A stretch of DNA of 64,000 nt from Sulfurihydrogenibium sp. YO3AOP1 (GTDB taxonomy: Bacteria; Aquificota; Aquificia; Aquificales; Hydrogenothermaceae), in contig NC_010730.1 in NCBI RefSeq assembly GCF_000020325.1, positions 1,385,501 through 1,449,500 of the forward strand, written 5' to 3'. Position numbers and translations under genes: made by a program. Position 1 is the stretch's first letter, and every line of letters starts with the position of its first letter. Under the pieces are notes generated by a model. The model saw nothing but the letters and a program-made list of their open reading frames with translations, did not search any database and had not been told where the DNA came from. Positions 25,140 to 34,374 of the stretch are shown here, one piece after another.

Positions 25140-25369
25140 CTCTCCTTTATATTAGAATAAAGCTTACTTTTCATCAATTCTTCTTTGTCATCCCGAGGTC
25201 GAAGACTCTCCTCTTTTAGACAAAAGGAGAAGAGATTCTTCGCTTACGCTCAGAATGACACCATTGGATCGTTCTTTGTCATCCTGAGGCCGTAAGGCCG
25301 AAGGATCTCATTTTAAATTCTATAAAAATCGCTAATTTTTCATCCAAGATATAGCTCTCCTTTATATTA
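25140..25369. repeat. REP cassette, family A (copy 3), inserted in the fur-like gene's leader
   Basis: The 15-bp direct repeat CTCTCCTTTATATTA occurs at 25140-25154 and 25355-25369. Between the repeats lie three REP arms: 25189-25215 (degenerate), 25233-25261, and 25277-25310 (a full unit TGTCATCCTGAGGCCGTAAGGCC...GATCTC). The right end reads CTAATTTTTCATCC. The left repeat supplies the Shine-Dalgarno of the fur-like gene. The right repeat keeps the ancestral leader copy, so the insertion probably pushed the original promoter about 215 bp away. Confidence 0.75.
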
Positions 25370-25454
25370 ACTAATACCGTTTAAAGTAGTGAGAAATAAT
25401 TTTTCATACAACTCACTATTTACTTGTCATTTAATTTTAAACTACCAAACGATA

Positions 25455-25475
25455 AAATGCAAATGATTTGCATTT
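25455..25475. promoter_or_regulatory. Fur-family-type operator palindrome upstream of metE
   Basis: A perfect 21-bp palindrome: arms AAATGCAAAT and ATTTGCATTT around a central G at 25465. Its core TGCAAAT-G-ATTTGCA has the 7-1-7 form of Fur/Zur/PerR operators. It touches the -35 box of the metE promoter, so a bound repressor would block transcription. A Fur-family gene lies about 320 bp to the left. Confidence 0.7.
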
Positions 25476-25502
25476 GAAATTAGAATCAATATAAGGTATA
25501 AT
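25474..25502 (+). promoter_or_regulatory. Sigma70-type promoter of metE
   Basis: TTGAAA (25474-25479), a 17-base spacer and TATAAT (25497-25502). Transcription should start near 25509, giving a leader of about 30 bases that contains the AGGAGG ribosome-binding site. No room is left for a SAM or cobalamin riboswitch, so control is likely at the palindrome. Confidence 0.75.
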
Positions 25503-25538
25503 TTATGGCAAAATTAATATTTTTCAGGAGGAAAATTT

Positions 25539-27827
25539 ATGAAAACAACCATTCACGGCTATCCAAAAATTGGACCAAACAGGGAGTTAAAAAAAGTTGT
25601 AGAAGCTTACTGGAAAGGTCAAGTATCAAAAGATGAGCTTATCTCAAAGGCATCAGAAATAAATCTTAGTAGAGTTAAAAAGGCTATTGATAACGGTGTT
25701 GATATTATTCCATCTAATGATTTTTCTCTCTATGACTTTGTTCTTGATACAGCAACTATGTTTAATGTAATCCCGGAAAGATTTAAGTATATAGAAGACT
25801 CTCTTGATAGATACTTTGCAATGGCAAGAGGAACAGATAAAGCTATTGCCTGCGAAATGACAAAATGGTTTGATACAAACTATCACTACATAGTTCCGGA
25901 GCTTGCAGGAGATATTAAGCTTGTTAAAAACAGACCCCTTAAATCATACAGATATGTAAAAGAAGCACTTGGAATTAAAACTAAGCCTGTTTTGGTAGGA
26001 CCATTTACTTTTGTTTACCTTTCAAAAGTCTATGAAAGACAAGAAGGCTCAATCTTAATGAAAATGGTTAAAGCAAGCGAAAGCAGTAAATTTGCAGGAT
26101 ACTTAGACCTTTTTACATCTTTATACAACCAAGTTTTAAAAGAGCTTGAAAATGAAGGCGTTGAATACGTTCAGTTAGACGAGCCAGCATTTGTTTTAGA
26201 TTTATCTGATGAAGAAGTTGGACTAGCATTAAAAGCGTATGAAAAAGTAATGGACGAAATCAAAAACTTAAAAGTAATTGTTAACACTTATTATGAAAGC
26301 CTTTCAAGCTATGATAAGCTTGTAAACTTACCGGTTCATGGAATTGGTCTTGATTTTGTAGTAAACAATGAAAACTTAGAAAACATTAGAAAATATGGAT
26401 TTCCGGCAGATAAAATATTGGTTGCTGGCGTTGTATCCGGAAGAGACCCATGGAAGACAAATTTGAAAGAAACTGCAAACTTAATTAAAGAATTATCAAA
26501 CTATATAAAACCAGAAAACATTATCTTGTCTAATGCAGCACCATTATTCCATTTACCAGTTAGTTTAGAGCCGGAGAAAGGACATTTATCACAAGACCTT
26601 ATAAATATTCTTGCTTTTGCTGACGAAAGATTGGCAGAGCTAAAATCATTGAGAGACCACTTTGCAAACGGCGTTGATCTACCAGACACAGATGTTAAAT
26701 CTATCATATCTAAATACAATAACGAAGCAGTAAGACAAACAGTTGCGCAAATAAGAAATGCAGAAGTTGGAAGAAAAACTCCATTTGAAGAAAGATATAA
26801 AAAGCAAATGGAATTATTAAAACTTCCTTTACTTCCAACAACAACAATCGGAAGCTTTCCACAAACACAAGAAGTTAGAAAGTACAGAGCAGACTACAAA
26901 GCCGGAAGAATTTCCCAGGAAGAGTACGAAAACTTTATTAAAAAACAGATTGAGTATGTTATAAAAGTTCAGGAAGAGTTAGACTTAGACGTTTTAGTTC
27001 ATGGTGAGTTTGAAAGAACAGATATGGTTGAATTCTTTGGCGAGAAGTTGGAAGGTTTTGCATTTACTAAAAACGGCTGGGTTCAATCATATGGTACAAG
27101 ATGTGTAAGACCACCTATTATTTACGGTGATGTTTCAAGACCAAATCCAATGACATTAAAAGAAACAGTTTATGCACAAAGCTTAACTGACAGACCGGTA
27201 AAAGGTATGCTTACAGGACCTGTTACAATTCTAAACTGGTCTTTCTACAGAAAAGACATTCCAAAAGAAGAAGTAGCTTATCAAATAGCAATAGCCTTAA
27301 GAGAAGAAGTTTTAGACCTTGAAAAAGCCGGCATAAAAATCATTCAAATAGACGAACCGGCATTTAGAGAAGGATTGCCGCTCAAAAAATCTAAACAAGA
27401 AGCTTACTTAAACTGGGCAGTAAAAGCGTTTAAGCTTAGCCATGATACGGTTAAAGATGAGATCCAAATCCATACTCATATGTGTTATTCAGAATTCAAT
27501 GAAATTATTGAGTACATCCACAAAATGGATGCTGATGTTATCTCTATTGAAGCATCAAGAAGTAAAGGAGAAATCTTAGAAGCGTTTGAAAGATTTAACT
27601 ACGACCATGGAATTGGTATAGGAGTTTACGATATACACTCTCCAAGAATTCCAAGAGAAGAAGAAATAGAAGAAATTTTAAGAAGGTCATTAAAATACAT
27701 TAGAAAAGACCTTATCTGGGTAAATCCAGACTGTGGTTTAAAAACAAGAGGATGGGAAGAGACAATACCATCATTAAGAAATATGGTAAACGTAGCTAAA
27801 AGATTAAGAAAAGAACTTTCTCAGTAA
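25539..27827 (+). CDS. metE: Cobalamin-independent methionine synthase
   Basis: 762 residues, full length. It transfers a methyl group from methyltetrahydropteroyl-glutamate to homocysteine. The two-barrel layout is visible: an N-terminal barrel from MKTTIHGYPKIGPNRELKK, and the catalytic barrel from LPTTTIGSFPQTQEVRKYR. Zinc ligands lie in IQIHTHMCYSEF (His and Cys), in the glutamate of IIQIDEPAFREGL, and in NPDCGLKTRGWEET. A strong AGGAGG site precedes the ATG. The gene is alone on its transcript, ending in a hairpin terminator. MetE being a zinc enzyme makes a metal-responsive operator plausible. Confidence 0.97.
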   Translation: MKTTIHGYPKIGPNRELKKVVEAYWKGQVSKDELISKASEINLSRVKKAIDNGVDIIPSNDFSLYDFVLDTATMFNVIPERFKYIEDSLDRYFAMARGTDKAIACEMTKWFDTNYHYIVPELAGDIKLVKNRPLKSYRYVKEALGIKTKPVLVGPFTFVYLSKVYERQEGSILMKMVKASESSKFAGYLDLFTSLYNQVLKELENEGVEYVQLDEPAFVLDLSDEEVGLALKAYEKVMDEIKNLKVIVNTYYESLSSYDKLVNLPVHGIGLDFVVNNENLENIRKYGFPADKILVAGVVSGRDPWKTNLKETANLIKELSNYIKPENIILSNAAPLFHLPVSLEPEKGHLSQDLINILAFADERLAELKSLRDHFANGVDLPDTDVKSIISKYNNEAVRQTVAQIRNAEVGRKTPFEERYKKQMELLKLPLLPTTTIGSFPQTQEVRKYRADYKAGRISQEEYENFIKKQIEYVIKVQEELDLDVLVHGEFERTDMVEFFGEKLEGFAFTKNGWVQSYGTRCVRPPIIYGDVSRPNPMTLKETVYAQSLTDRPVKGMLTGPVTILNWSFYRKDIPKEEVAYQIAIALREEVLDLEKAGIKIIQIDEPAFREGLPLKKSKQEAYLNWAVKAFKLSHDTVKDEIQIHTHMCYSEFNEIIEYIHKMDADVISIEASRSKGEILEAFERFNYDHGIGIGVYDIHSPRIPREEEIEEILRRSLKYIRKDLIWVNPDCGLKTRGWEETIPSLRNMVNVAKRLRKELSQ

Positions 27828-27837
27828 ACATCTACTT

Positions 27838-27868
27838 CCGGGACTCAGTTTTTGGGTCTCGGGTTTTA
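27838..27868 (+). terminator. Rho-independent terminator of metE
   Basis: CCGGGAC (27838-27844) pairs with GTCTCGG (27856-27862), with one G-U pair and an 11-base loop, followed by GTTTTATT. It lies 10 bases after the metE stop. Confidence 0.75.
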
Positions 27869-27907
27869 TTAGTTTAAGTTTTTATACAAAAATCCGATAA
27901 ATTTAAT

Positions 27908-29143
27908 ATGGAAACATTAAGATATATATTTTTAAGCATATTAATATGTATTTTTTATGTAGAAGCATTTGAAATCAGAACTGGAATAAAAGATTATGGT
28001 TATAGAATTGTTTTTGATGATGTAAAAAATTATGAATATTTACCATTATCTAATACTCTTATTTTCAAGATAAATGGTGAATTTAAAAACTCAGCTATAA
28101 ATTTTGACCCAAAATTTGTTAAATCTATAGAAATATCAAAAGATATAATTACTAAGAAAACCATAATCTATTTAGATATAAATGATAACATAGACCCTAA
28201 AGTGTTTAGTCTTTCAAATCCAGATAGATTGGTTATTGATTTGAAAGTATTAAAACAAAGTATAAATGAAAATAACAATACTACTAAAGAAAATAAAGAC
28301 TCTAAAAAAGCGGTTTCAAAAAAAGATTCAGATGATGTTTTAAATAAAATTCTAAGAAGTTTAGAAACGCAAGCTTCAGATAACAACTCTTCAGATTCTA
28401 TAGAAATAGAAGTACCAAAAAGTTTTGCAGGAAGAAAGAAAATAATAGTCATAGACCCGGGACATGGTGGACATGACCCTGGTGCAACGGCTAACGGTCT
28501 AAGAGAGAAGGATATCAATCTAAAAGTTGCTTTAAAACTTAAATCATTATTAGAAAAAGACCCAAGATTTAAAGTATATCTAACAAGAGAAGATGATAGA
28601 TTTATTCCCCTGTATGATAGAACATTGATCGCTTTAGAAAAAAAGGCAGATTTGTTTATAAGTATTCACACAAACGCATCTGAAAATCCAAATCTTTCCG
28701 GAACTTACATATACACATTAAATTTAAGAGGTGCTACTTCAAAACTTGCCAAAATCGTAGAGGAAAGAGAGAATAAAACAGTATTAAATGTTATAAAAGT
28801 TAGTGCTAATCCAAATGTAAATAAAATAGTAGCAGATATGGCTATAAGCCATACAATGACAGAAGGATTAAACTTTGCAAAATTTGCTCAGATTTATTTA
28901 AAGAGAAACTTGAAAGATACTGAGTTTAAAAGAATTGAATCGGCTAACTTTGCAGTTTTAAAAACTCCATCAATTCCATCTGTTTTGGTAGAAACAGCAT
29001 TTATAACAAATGAAAATGATGCAAGATTATTGGCAAATGATGAATTTTTAGAAAAGTTTGCTCAAAGTCTTTACAAAGCAACTGTTGATTATTTCTTTAG
29101 ATATAAAAATTTAGTCTTTAGTAAAGGTAAAGAAGAAAGTTGA
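27908..29143 (+). CDS. amiC: N-acetylmuramoyl-L-alanine amidase (AMIN + Amidase_3)
   Basis: 411 residues, exported. A signal peptide covers residues 1-20. An AMIN domain (about 21-120, ending SNPDRLVIDLK) targets the protein to the septum or cell wall. A charged linker (NENNNTTKENKDSKK) leads to the Amidase_3 zinc hydrolase from about 178: IVIDPGHGGHDPGA (His), REKDINLKVALKLK (Glu), FISIHTNAS (His), and SVLVETAFITNENDA with the catalytic glutamate. It cleaves the amide between muramic acid and the peptide stem. Its stop overlaps the TTG start of coaX. The symbol is by family resemblance. Confidence 0.9.
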   Translation: METLRYIFLSILICIFYVEAFEIRTGIKDYGYRIVFDDVKNYEYLPLSNTLIFKINGEFKNSAINFDPKFVKSIEISKDIITKKTIIYLDINDNIDPKVFSLSNPDRLVIDLKVLKQSINENNNTTKENKDSKKAVSKKDSDDVLNKILRSLETQASDNNSSDSIEIEVPKSFAGRKKIIVIDPGHGGHDPGATANGLREKDINLKVALKLKSLLEKDPRFKVYLTREDDRFIPLYDRTLIALEKKADLFISIHTNASENPNLSGTYIYTLNLRGATSKLAKIVEERENKTVLNVIKVSANPNVNKIVADMAISHTMTEGLNFAKFAQIYLKRNLKDTEFKRIESANFAVLKTPSIPSVLVETAFITNENDARLLANDEFLEKFAQSLYKATVDYFFRYKNLVFSKGKEES

Positions 29144-29898
29144 TATTAGCAGTTGACATTGGTAATACAACCACAGAGATTGGATATATAAAGGATTTAG
29201 ATAAAATTGAAACATTAAAATTTAAAACAGACCACGGAAAAACCATTGATGACTGGTTGATTAACTTTTCTTTTTTCTTAAACTTTTACAATTTGGATGA
29301 AACAAATATTAATAAAATTTATATATCTTCTGTAGTTCCACAGGTTGAAGAAAAAATCACTAAGGCTTTAGAAAAACTATTGAATGTAAATCCGTTATTA
29401 ATAGGAACGGATGTAAAAGTTCCTTTGAAAATCAATTATGAAAACCCGTCAGAAGTTGGAGCGGATAGGATTTTGAACGCTTTTGCTTCTATAAATATTT
29501 TAAATCCACCATTAATAGCAATCGATTTTGGTACGGCAGTAACTTTTGATGTGGTTAATAAAAACTCTGAATATGATGGCGGGCTTATTTTTCCTGGATT
29601 AGAATCTTCTGTAAATTGCTTGTTTTCAAAAACTGCCAAACTTCCAAAAGTTAAGATTGAAAAGCCTTCAAATATTGTAGGTAAAAATACTATTTCAAGC
29701 ATTCAATCTGGAATATATAATGGATACATCTCATTAGTTGAAGGTGTTATTAGTAAAATTGAAGATGAATATAAATGTAAATTTAACATAATACTGACTG
29801 GCGGACACGGAAAAATCATTAGCGAGTCTTTAAATCTACAACATGTTTTTGAACAATACTTACCAATTAAAGGAATATACTTTTTAGATAAATATTAA
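29140..29898 (+). CDS. coaX: Type III pantothenate kinase
   Basis: 252 residues. It phosphorylates pantothenate, the first step to coenzyme A. ASKHA-fold motifs are present: LAVDIGNTTTEIGY at the N-terminus, YISSVVPQVEEKITKAL, VGADRILNAFAS, the second phosphate motif LIAIDFGTAVTFDVV, and the ILTGGHG adenosine motif near the end. The start is a TTG at 29140 that overlaps the amidase stop (TTGA). An ATG is not available in frame without losing the phosphate-binding strand. It ends at a hairpin shared with the convergent small gene. Confidence 0.93.
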   Translation: MILAVDIGNTTTEIGYIKDLDKIETLKFKTDHGKTIDDWLINFSFFLNFYNLDETNINKIYISSVVPQVEEKITKALEKLLNVNPLLIGTDVKVPLKINYENPSEVGADRILNAFASINILNPPLIAIDFGTAVTFDVVNKNSEYDGGLIFPGLESSVNCLFSKTAKLPKVKIEKPSNIVGKNTISSIQSGIYNGYISLVEGVISKIEDEYKCKFNIILTGGHGKIISESLNLQHVFEQYLPIKGIYFLDKY

Positions 29899-29901
29899 AA
29901 A

Positions 29902-29919
29902 GTGGGCTTTTGAGCCCAC
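29902..29919. terminator. Bidirectional hairpin terminator
   Basis: GTGGGCT (29902-29908) and AGCCCAC (29913-29919) form a perfect 7-bp stem with a 4-base loop, between the convergent coaX and small membrane gene. On the minus strand it is followed by TTTTT, making it a good terminator for the small gene. On the plus strand the T run is weaker. Confidence 0.75.
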
Positions 29920-29927
29920 CATAAAGG

Positions 29928-30134
29928 TTATTGTTTTTCTTGAGTTTTGAAGTGAATTTCTCCTTCTTCGCATTCGTATTTTTCTCCAGAAATTTTTTGA
30001 ATTACTGGGTTAATTTTGCAGGATACCTCTTCAACTTTTTCTTTAATTTCTTCCTTTGATCTTTTGACAAAATAAATTACGTAAGCTAACATACCTAAAG
30101 TAAATAAGAGCAGAAATACTACATAAGTTTCCAT
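29928..30134 (-). CDS. Small single-pass membrane protein
   Basis: 68 residues: one N-terminal helix (YVVFLLLFTLGMLAYVIYFV), then a charged cytoplasmic tail with two cysteines (VSCKIN and KYECEEGE). A good GGAGG site lies 8 bases before the ATG. There is no recognised family. A gene of its own is supported by the ribosome-binding site, the strong terminator after it, and the lack of a competing frame. Confidence 0.6.
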   Translation of the reverse strand: METYVVFLLLFTLGMLAYVIYFVKRSKEEIKEKVEEVSCKINPVIQKISGEKYECEEGEIHFKTQEKQ

Positions 30135-30401
30135 AGCACATACCTCCTTTTATTTGTTGATATAAAGATAATACTAATTACGATAAATTTCAACAATATA
30201 TTATATTTAATATATTTTTATATTATAATTATAATGTCTTAGTTTTTAAGACCAGGAAGCTGGAAAAAATTATTTATTTACTATTCTCAATTTAGCAAGA
30301 AAATACTAAGCTGAAAACTTAAAGGAAATAAATGTAGTTAAAAATTTGGATACAAAGTCATTCTGAAGCTACAACGAAATATCTCAAACTTTTTCGAATT
30401 T

Positions 30402-31964
30402 TTAATCATATGTATTGTTAGAATTAAAACCAATCAAACCGGAAATCCACATATAAATAACAGGTAAAGCTCCAAGTAAGCCAAATAGTCCGGCAATAAA
30501 AAATGTATCTTGAAATGAAAAGTTTAGACTGTGAAGATATTCGACGCCATAAAATAAAGCCTTGGCTTTTAGCTCTGCTACGTTTTCCGGAACTGCTACC
30601 ATATTTTCTTTGATTTTATCAATAAACTGACTTATGTAATTGTAATTTTGCATTGCATTTATCCCTTCAAAATGCTCCCATTGGTGCTTGTATAAGTCAT
30701 TTGTAGCTATAGCGGTTCCAAATGAACCACCTACAAACCTTCCATAATGCATAAGTCCTGTACCGAGGGATGTTTTTGGTCCAAGCTTTCTAAGTGCTAA
30801 GGTTGTAACCGGTGCAAAAAACATTCCCATAGAAATGCCAAGAGGAATGGTCATTATTGCAGCTTTAACTGTTGGTGTGTAGTAATCTAACTTTGGAATT
30901 ATAAAGATAGATGTAATCAAGTATAAAACTGTTGCTATGTATAAAACATACTTTTCATTCCACTTATCAGACAAAATGCCGGCAACGGGAGAGAATAAAG
31001 CTATAAAAAACGCAAAGGCAAGTATATGAAGTCCTGCCTCAAAGGTTGGAAGTCCTTTTAAGTTTTCATAGTAAAGCGGAAGAAGGTAAAAAATCTGATA
31101 CATTGAAAATCCAAGAAGTAAGAAAAATACCATAAAACCGACAAAGTATTCTTTGATTAAAAAAATTCTAAAATCTATCAATGGCTCTTTTGATAGGAGT
31201 TCTGAAAGAATGTAAAACAGTAATGCAAACCCTGAAATTATCGTTAGATATACTATAGCATCAGACATGAACCAACCAAGCTGTTGTCCTTTTGAAAGCA
31301 ATATTAATAAAGCTATTGTAAAAACAGATAAGAAAAAATAGGATATAAAATTTAGCTTTGCCTTTTCTCTTATCATGCTTGTTTCTGGAAGATAAAAAAT
31401 TGCAAGGATAGTTGTTAAAATTCCTACTGGAAGGTTGATAAAAAACACCCATCTCCAATTTAAATACTCTGTAATGTATCCCCCAAGAGTTGGTCCAAGT
31501 GCCGGTGCAAAGCTAACACCAAGCCCAAATATCCCCATTGCTAATCCTTTTTTTTCTTCCGGATAGACAGAAAATAAAATCGTTTGTGCTGTTGCCATAA
31601 TCAAAGCTTCGCCGATACCTTGCGTGATTCTTGACGATATCATCCAATCTAATGATTGTGCTACTCCACACATATAAGATGAAAGTGTAAATATCACGAT
31701 TCCGGCTATAAATACCTTTCTAAGACCTATGACTTTATCAAGCCACTCTGATAAAATTAACATTACAGCTGAAGCTATCATGTAGGCTGTTATTACCCAC
31801 TGAATACCGTAAAGGTCTGTTTGAAGTGGTCCCATCATCTTTGGAACGACAATGTCAACGATGGTTGTATCCAAGATAGCCATAAAGGCTCCGGTCATAA
31901 CTATAAAAGTGATTAATCCTCTTTCTAAGTTTGTAATTGTTTCATAGATAGGCTTATTTTCCAT
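30402..31964 (-). CDS. DHA2-family (EmrB/QacA-like) multidrug MFS exporter
   Basis: 520 residues with about 14 membrane helices. Motifs of proton/drug antiporters are visible: GAFMAILDTTIVDIVVPKM (motif D1), QWVITAYMIASAVMLILSEWLDKVIGLRKVF (motif A), RITQGIGEALIMATAQ (motif B), and GVSFAPALGPTLGGYITEYLNWRWVFFINLPVG (motif C). With the fusion protein and TolC-type gene just upstream it should form a tripartite pump across both membranes. An ATG at 31964 overlaps the previous stop (TGATG). A GTG one codon earlier is also possible. It is the last gene of the efflux operon. Confidence 0.9.
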   Translation of the reverse strand: MENKPIYETITNLERGLITFIVMTGAFMAILDTTIVDIVVPKMMGPLQTDLYGIQWVITAYMIASAVMLILSEWLDKVIGLRKVFIAGIVIFTLSSYMCGVAQSLDWMISSRITQGIGEALIMATAQTILFSVYPEEKKGLAMGIFGLGVSFAPALGPTLGGYITEYLNWRWVFFINLPVGILTTILAIFYLPETSMIREKAKLNFISYFFLSVFTIALLILLSKGQQLGWFMSDAIVYLTIISGFALLFYILSELLSKEPLIDFRIFLIKEYFVGFMVFFLLLGFSMYQIFYLLPLYYENLKGLPTFEAGLHILAFAFFIALFSPVAGILSDKWNEKYVLYIATVLYLITSIFIIPKLDYYTPTVKAAIMTIPLGISMGMFFAPVTTLALRKLGPKTSLGTGLMHYGRFVGGSFGTAIATNDLYKHQWEHFEGINAMQNYNYISQFIDKIKENMVAVPENVAELKAKALFYGVEYLHSLNFSFQDTFFIAGLFGLLGALPVIYMWISGLIGFNSNNTYD

Positions 31965-33088
31965 CACTTTTTCTCAATCTCTACCTCTCCGCCTAAGCCA
32001 ACTCTTAAAAGGCTTATATCCCCTTTTGTTATTCTTATTTTCACCGGTATCCTTTGTGCCAATTTAGTAAACTCTCCTGCTGATATATCCCTTGGAACAA
32101 GTGCAAACTTTGCAGCAGATGAAATATCTATACTTTCCACCTCACCTTCAAAGGTTTTGTCAGGATATGCGTCCAACTTTATGTATGCTTTGTTGCCAAC
32201 CTTTACACCGCTTAGCTTAGTCTCTTCAAGTAAAACTTTTATATAAAAGCTATTTTCTTTGACTATTGCATAAATCGGCTGTCCGGCTTTTACAATATCA
32301 CCAATGGATACGTACTTTTTAGCAATGATGCCATTGTACGGAGATTTAAGCTCTGTGTATTTTATTTGATTTTCTAAATCTTCTTTTTGTTTTGTAAGTG
32401 CTAAAATCTTATTTTCAAGTGCTGAGATTTGGTCTTGGATTTCTTTACTTACCTGTCCTTGTGTTTTTACAAGCTCTACACTCTCTTTAGATTTAGCCTT
32501 TGATACATTAAGTTCTGAGATAGATTTTTCTATTGCTTTTCTCTGGTCTAATAACACTTTTAGCTGTGTGTTTATCTCTTCATACTTAGCCTTTGGGACA
32601 AGCCCTTTTTCTAAAAGGTTTCTATATCTTTCTTCATCTTTTTTAGCTTTTTCAATCTGTGCTTCTGCTTGAGATTTTTGTGCGCTTAGGCTCTCTATTT
32701 TTTTCTCAATCTCCTGCGTGGTTAAGCTTGTAATTTTTTGATTTAATTCATTTTCGTGTATGATTCTTGAAAGCTGATTTTCTAATTGTGATTTTTGTTT
32801 TTTTAGACTTTCTATCTCATAGTTTATATTTTCAAGTTGGATTTTGTAATCTGTGTCATCTATTTTAGCTATTGTTTCATCTGCTTTTACTGCGTCGCCT
32901 TCTTTTTTGTACAGCTGGATGATTTTCCCGCTTACTCTGTTGAATCCTACATTAGACAAATAATCAGTCTCAACAAAAACAGCATCTGATATTACATACT
33001 TCATTCTGTGTTCTATCCATGTGAAGGCAAAAACTGTAAAAATAAGAATTAAAACTAAGACAACAAAAAGACCTATACTTTTCTTCAT
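31964..33088 (-). CDS. HlyD/EmrA-type periplasmic membrane-fusion protein
   Basis: 374 residues. A single N-terminal anchor helix (IGLFVVLVLILIFTVFAFTW) is followed by a lipoyl half-motif (GKIIQLYKKEGDAVKADETIAKID), a long coiled-coil hairpin (about 70-240, repeated heptads of Q/K/E/L), the second lipoyl half (ELKSPYNGIIAKKYVSIGDIVKAGQPIYAIV) and a beta-barrel domain. It bridges the MFS pump and the TolC channel. The coding region overlaps both neighbours by 3-4 bases, so the three proteins are translated together. Confidence 0.92.
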   Translation of the reverse strand: MKKSIGLFVVLVLILIFTVFAFTWIEHRMKYVISDAVFVETDYLSNVGFNRVSGKIIQLYKKEGDAVKADETIAKIDDTDYKIQLENINYEIESLKKQKSQLENQLSRIIHENELNQKITSLTTQEIEKKIESLSAQKSQAEAQIEKAKKDEERYRNLLEKGLVPKAKYEEINTQLKVLLDQRKAIEKSISELNVSKAKSKESVELVKTQGQVSKEIQDQISALENKILALTKQKEDLENQIKYTELKSPYNGIIAKKYVSIGDIVKAGQPIYAIVKENSFYIKVLLEETKLSGVKVGNKAYIKLDAYPDKTFEGEVESIDISSAAKFALVPRDISAGEFTKLAQRIPVKIRITKGDISLLRVGLGGEVEIEKK

Positions 33089-34362
33089 TTTAATACCTCT
33101 TCTAATCTTCCTGCTGACTTCATAAGGTCAACGTATGCTTTTTGCAGATTGTAGAAGTTTATTTCTTTGCTTTCGTAGGCTTTTGTATATGAGCTTTCAG
33201 CATTTAATAAATCTGTGTTTGTTGCAAGCTGGTTAGCGTACTGCTCTTTTACAAGCTCAAAGTACTCTTTTGCATAGGCAAGACTTTCTTCTGCTACTTT
33301 TAGGTTTTGTTTTGCAGTGATGTAATTTTCATAGGCTGTTTTTATCTCAAGTTTTATATTTTCTTTAATATTTTCAAGGTCATAGTTAAGTTTTTGCGTG
33401 TTTGATTTTGCTGACAGATATTTATAATATGGCTCCACTCCTTGAAATTCTACTTGTAATCCTGCTGTAAATACAAAATTTCCTTTTGGGTCAAGGTATG
33501 GACTCTGTGTTGTGTACAGATATTCACCTTGAACAAAAACCTTTGGCAAAAACTGCGCCTTTTCTATCTCTGCCTTAGCTTGAGATTGTTTTATGTTTTC
33601 TTTGTAGAATGAGATTATATTTCTGTTATTTAATGCTTGCATTAAAAGCTCTTGATAATTTTCTAGCTCTTTTATGTTTAAAACTGGTTTTTCAAATTTT
33701 TCATCTTCCTGTATATTTTTTCCTGTTAGCTTTGAAAGTCTTGCAAGTGCTATTTTCAGATTTCCTTTTGCTTCTGTTAGAGACCTTTCTACTTCTGCAA
33801 GTCTTACCTTTGATTGTAGTAAGTCAACCTTTGTTATCAAACCTTCTTTAAAAAATTCTTGCTGTTGTTTATAGATAGACTCAACAGCTTGATACTCTTT
33901 TTTATAAACATCTACTAACGCCGATGCAACAAAAACATCTAAATAAGCTTTTACTACTTGTGCTGTAATCTCATCTTTCATCTCTTTATAGTAATACTTT
34001 GTAGCTTCAAGGTTGTGCTTTGATATCTGGATCTTGTTTTTTACCTGTCCGCCTGTATAGATTGCTTGGTTTAGTCCTATGTCGAATGTAAAAAAGTCTT
34101 TGTTAGACTGTTTAAAGGAGATTGGAAAGTTAGGAATTTTTGTCATTGGTGTTTTGTTATAAAATTTTTCTGATGCCGATGCAAAAAAAGTTGGAAATTG
34201 AAGATTTTCATCTGCTTTTAACTGATACTCAGAAGTTACTATCTGCTGACTATAAGATTTTAGCTCTGGATTGTTTGCAACTGCTTCATTTATAGCATCT
34301 TGTAAGGTGAGTCCGTAGGAAAACGTCCAAGCTGTTAAGACGGGGAGAATTAATTTTTTCAT
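33085..34362 (-). CDS. TolC-family outer-membrane efflux protein
   Basis: 425 residues. A signal peptide (MKKLILPVLTAWTFSYG) is followed by two repeats of the OEP domain: LTLQDAINEAVANNPELKSYSQQI opens the first, and the second ends with the usual EQYANQLATNTDLLNAESSYTKAYESKEINFYNLQKAYVDLMKSAG. Long amphipathic helices form the periplasmic tunnel. It probably serves both the MFS and the RND pump in this operon. It lies 12 bases after the TetR gene. Confidence 0.92.
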   Translation of the reverse strand: MKKLILPVLTAWTFSYGLTLQDAINEAVANNPELKSYSQQIVTSEYQLKADENLQFPTFFASASEKFYNKTPMTKIPNFPISFKQSNKDFFTFDIGLNQAIYTGGQVKNKIQISKHNLEATKYYYKEMKDEITAQVVKAYLDVFVASALVDVYKKEYQAVESIYKQQQEFFKEGLITKVDLLQSKVRLAEVERSLTEAKGNLKIALARLSKLTGKNIQEDEKFEKPVLNIKELENYQELLMQALNNRNIISFYKENIKQSQAKAEIEKAQFLPKVFVQGEYLYTTQSPYLDPKGNFVFTAGLQVEFQGVEPYYKYLSAKSNTQKLNYDLENIKENIKLEIKTAYENYITAKQNLKVAEESLAYAKEYFELVKEQYANQLATNTDLLNAESSYTKAYESKEINFYNLQKAYVDLMKSAGRLEEVLK

Positions 34363-34374
34363 TACAAAACCTCT

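Noticed and set aside
25370-25538. SAM or cobalamin riboswitch before metE
   Set aside because: The promoter leaves only about 30 bases of leader, with no conserved riboswitch core.
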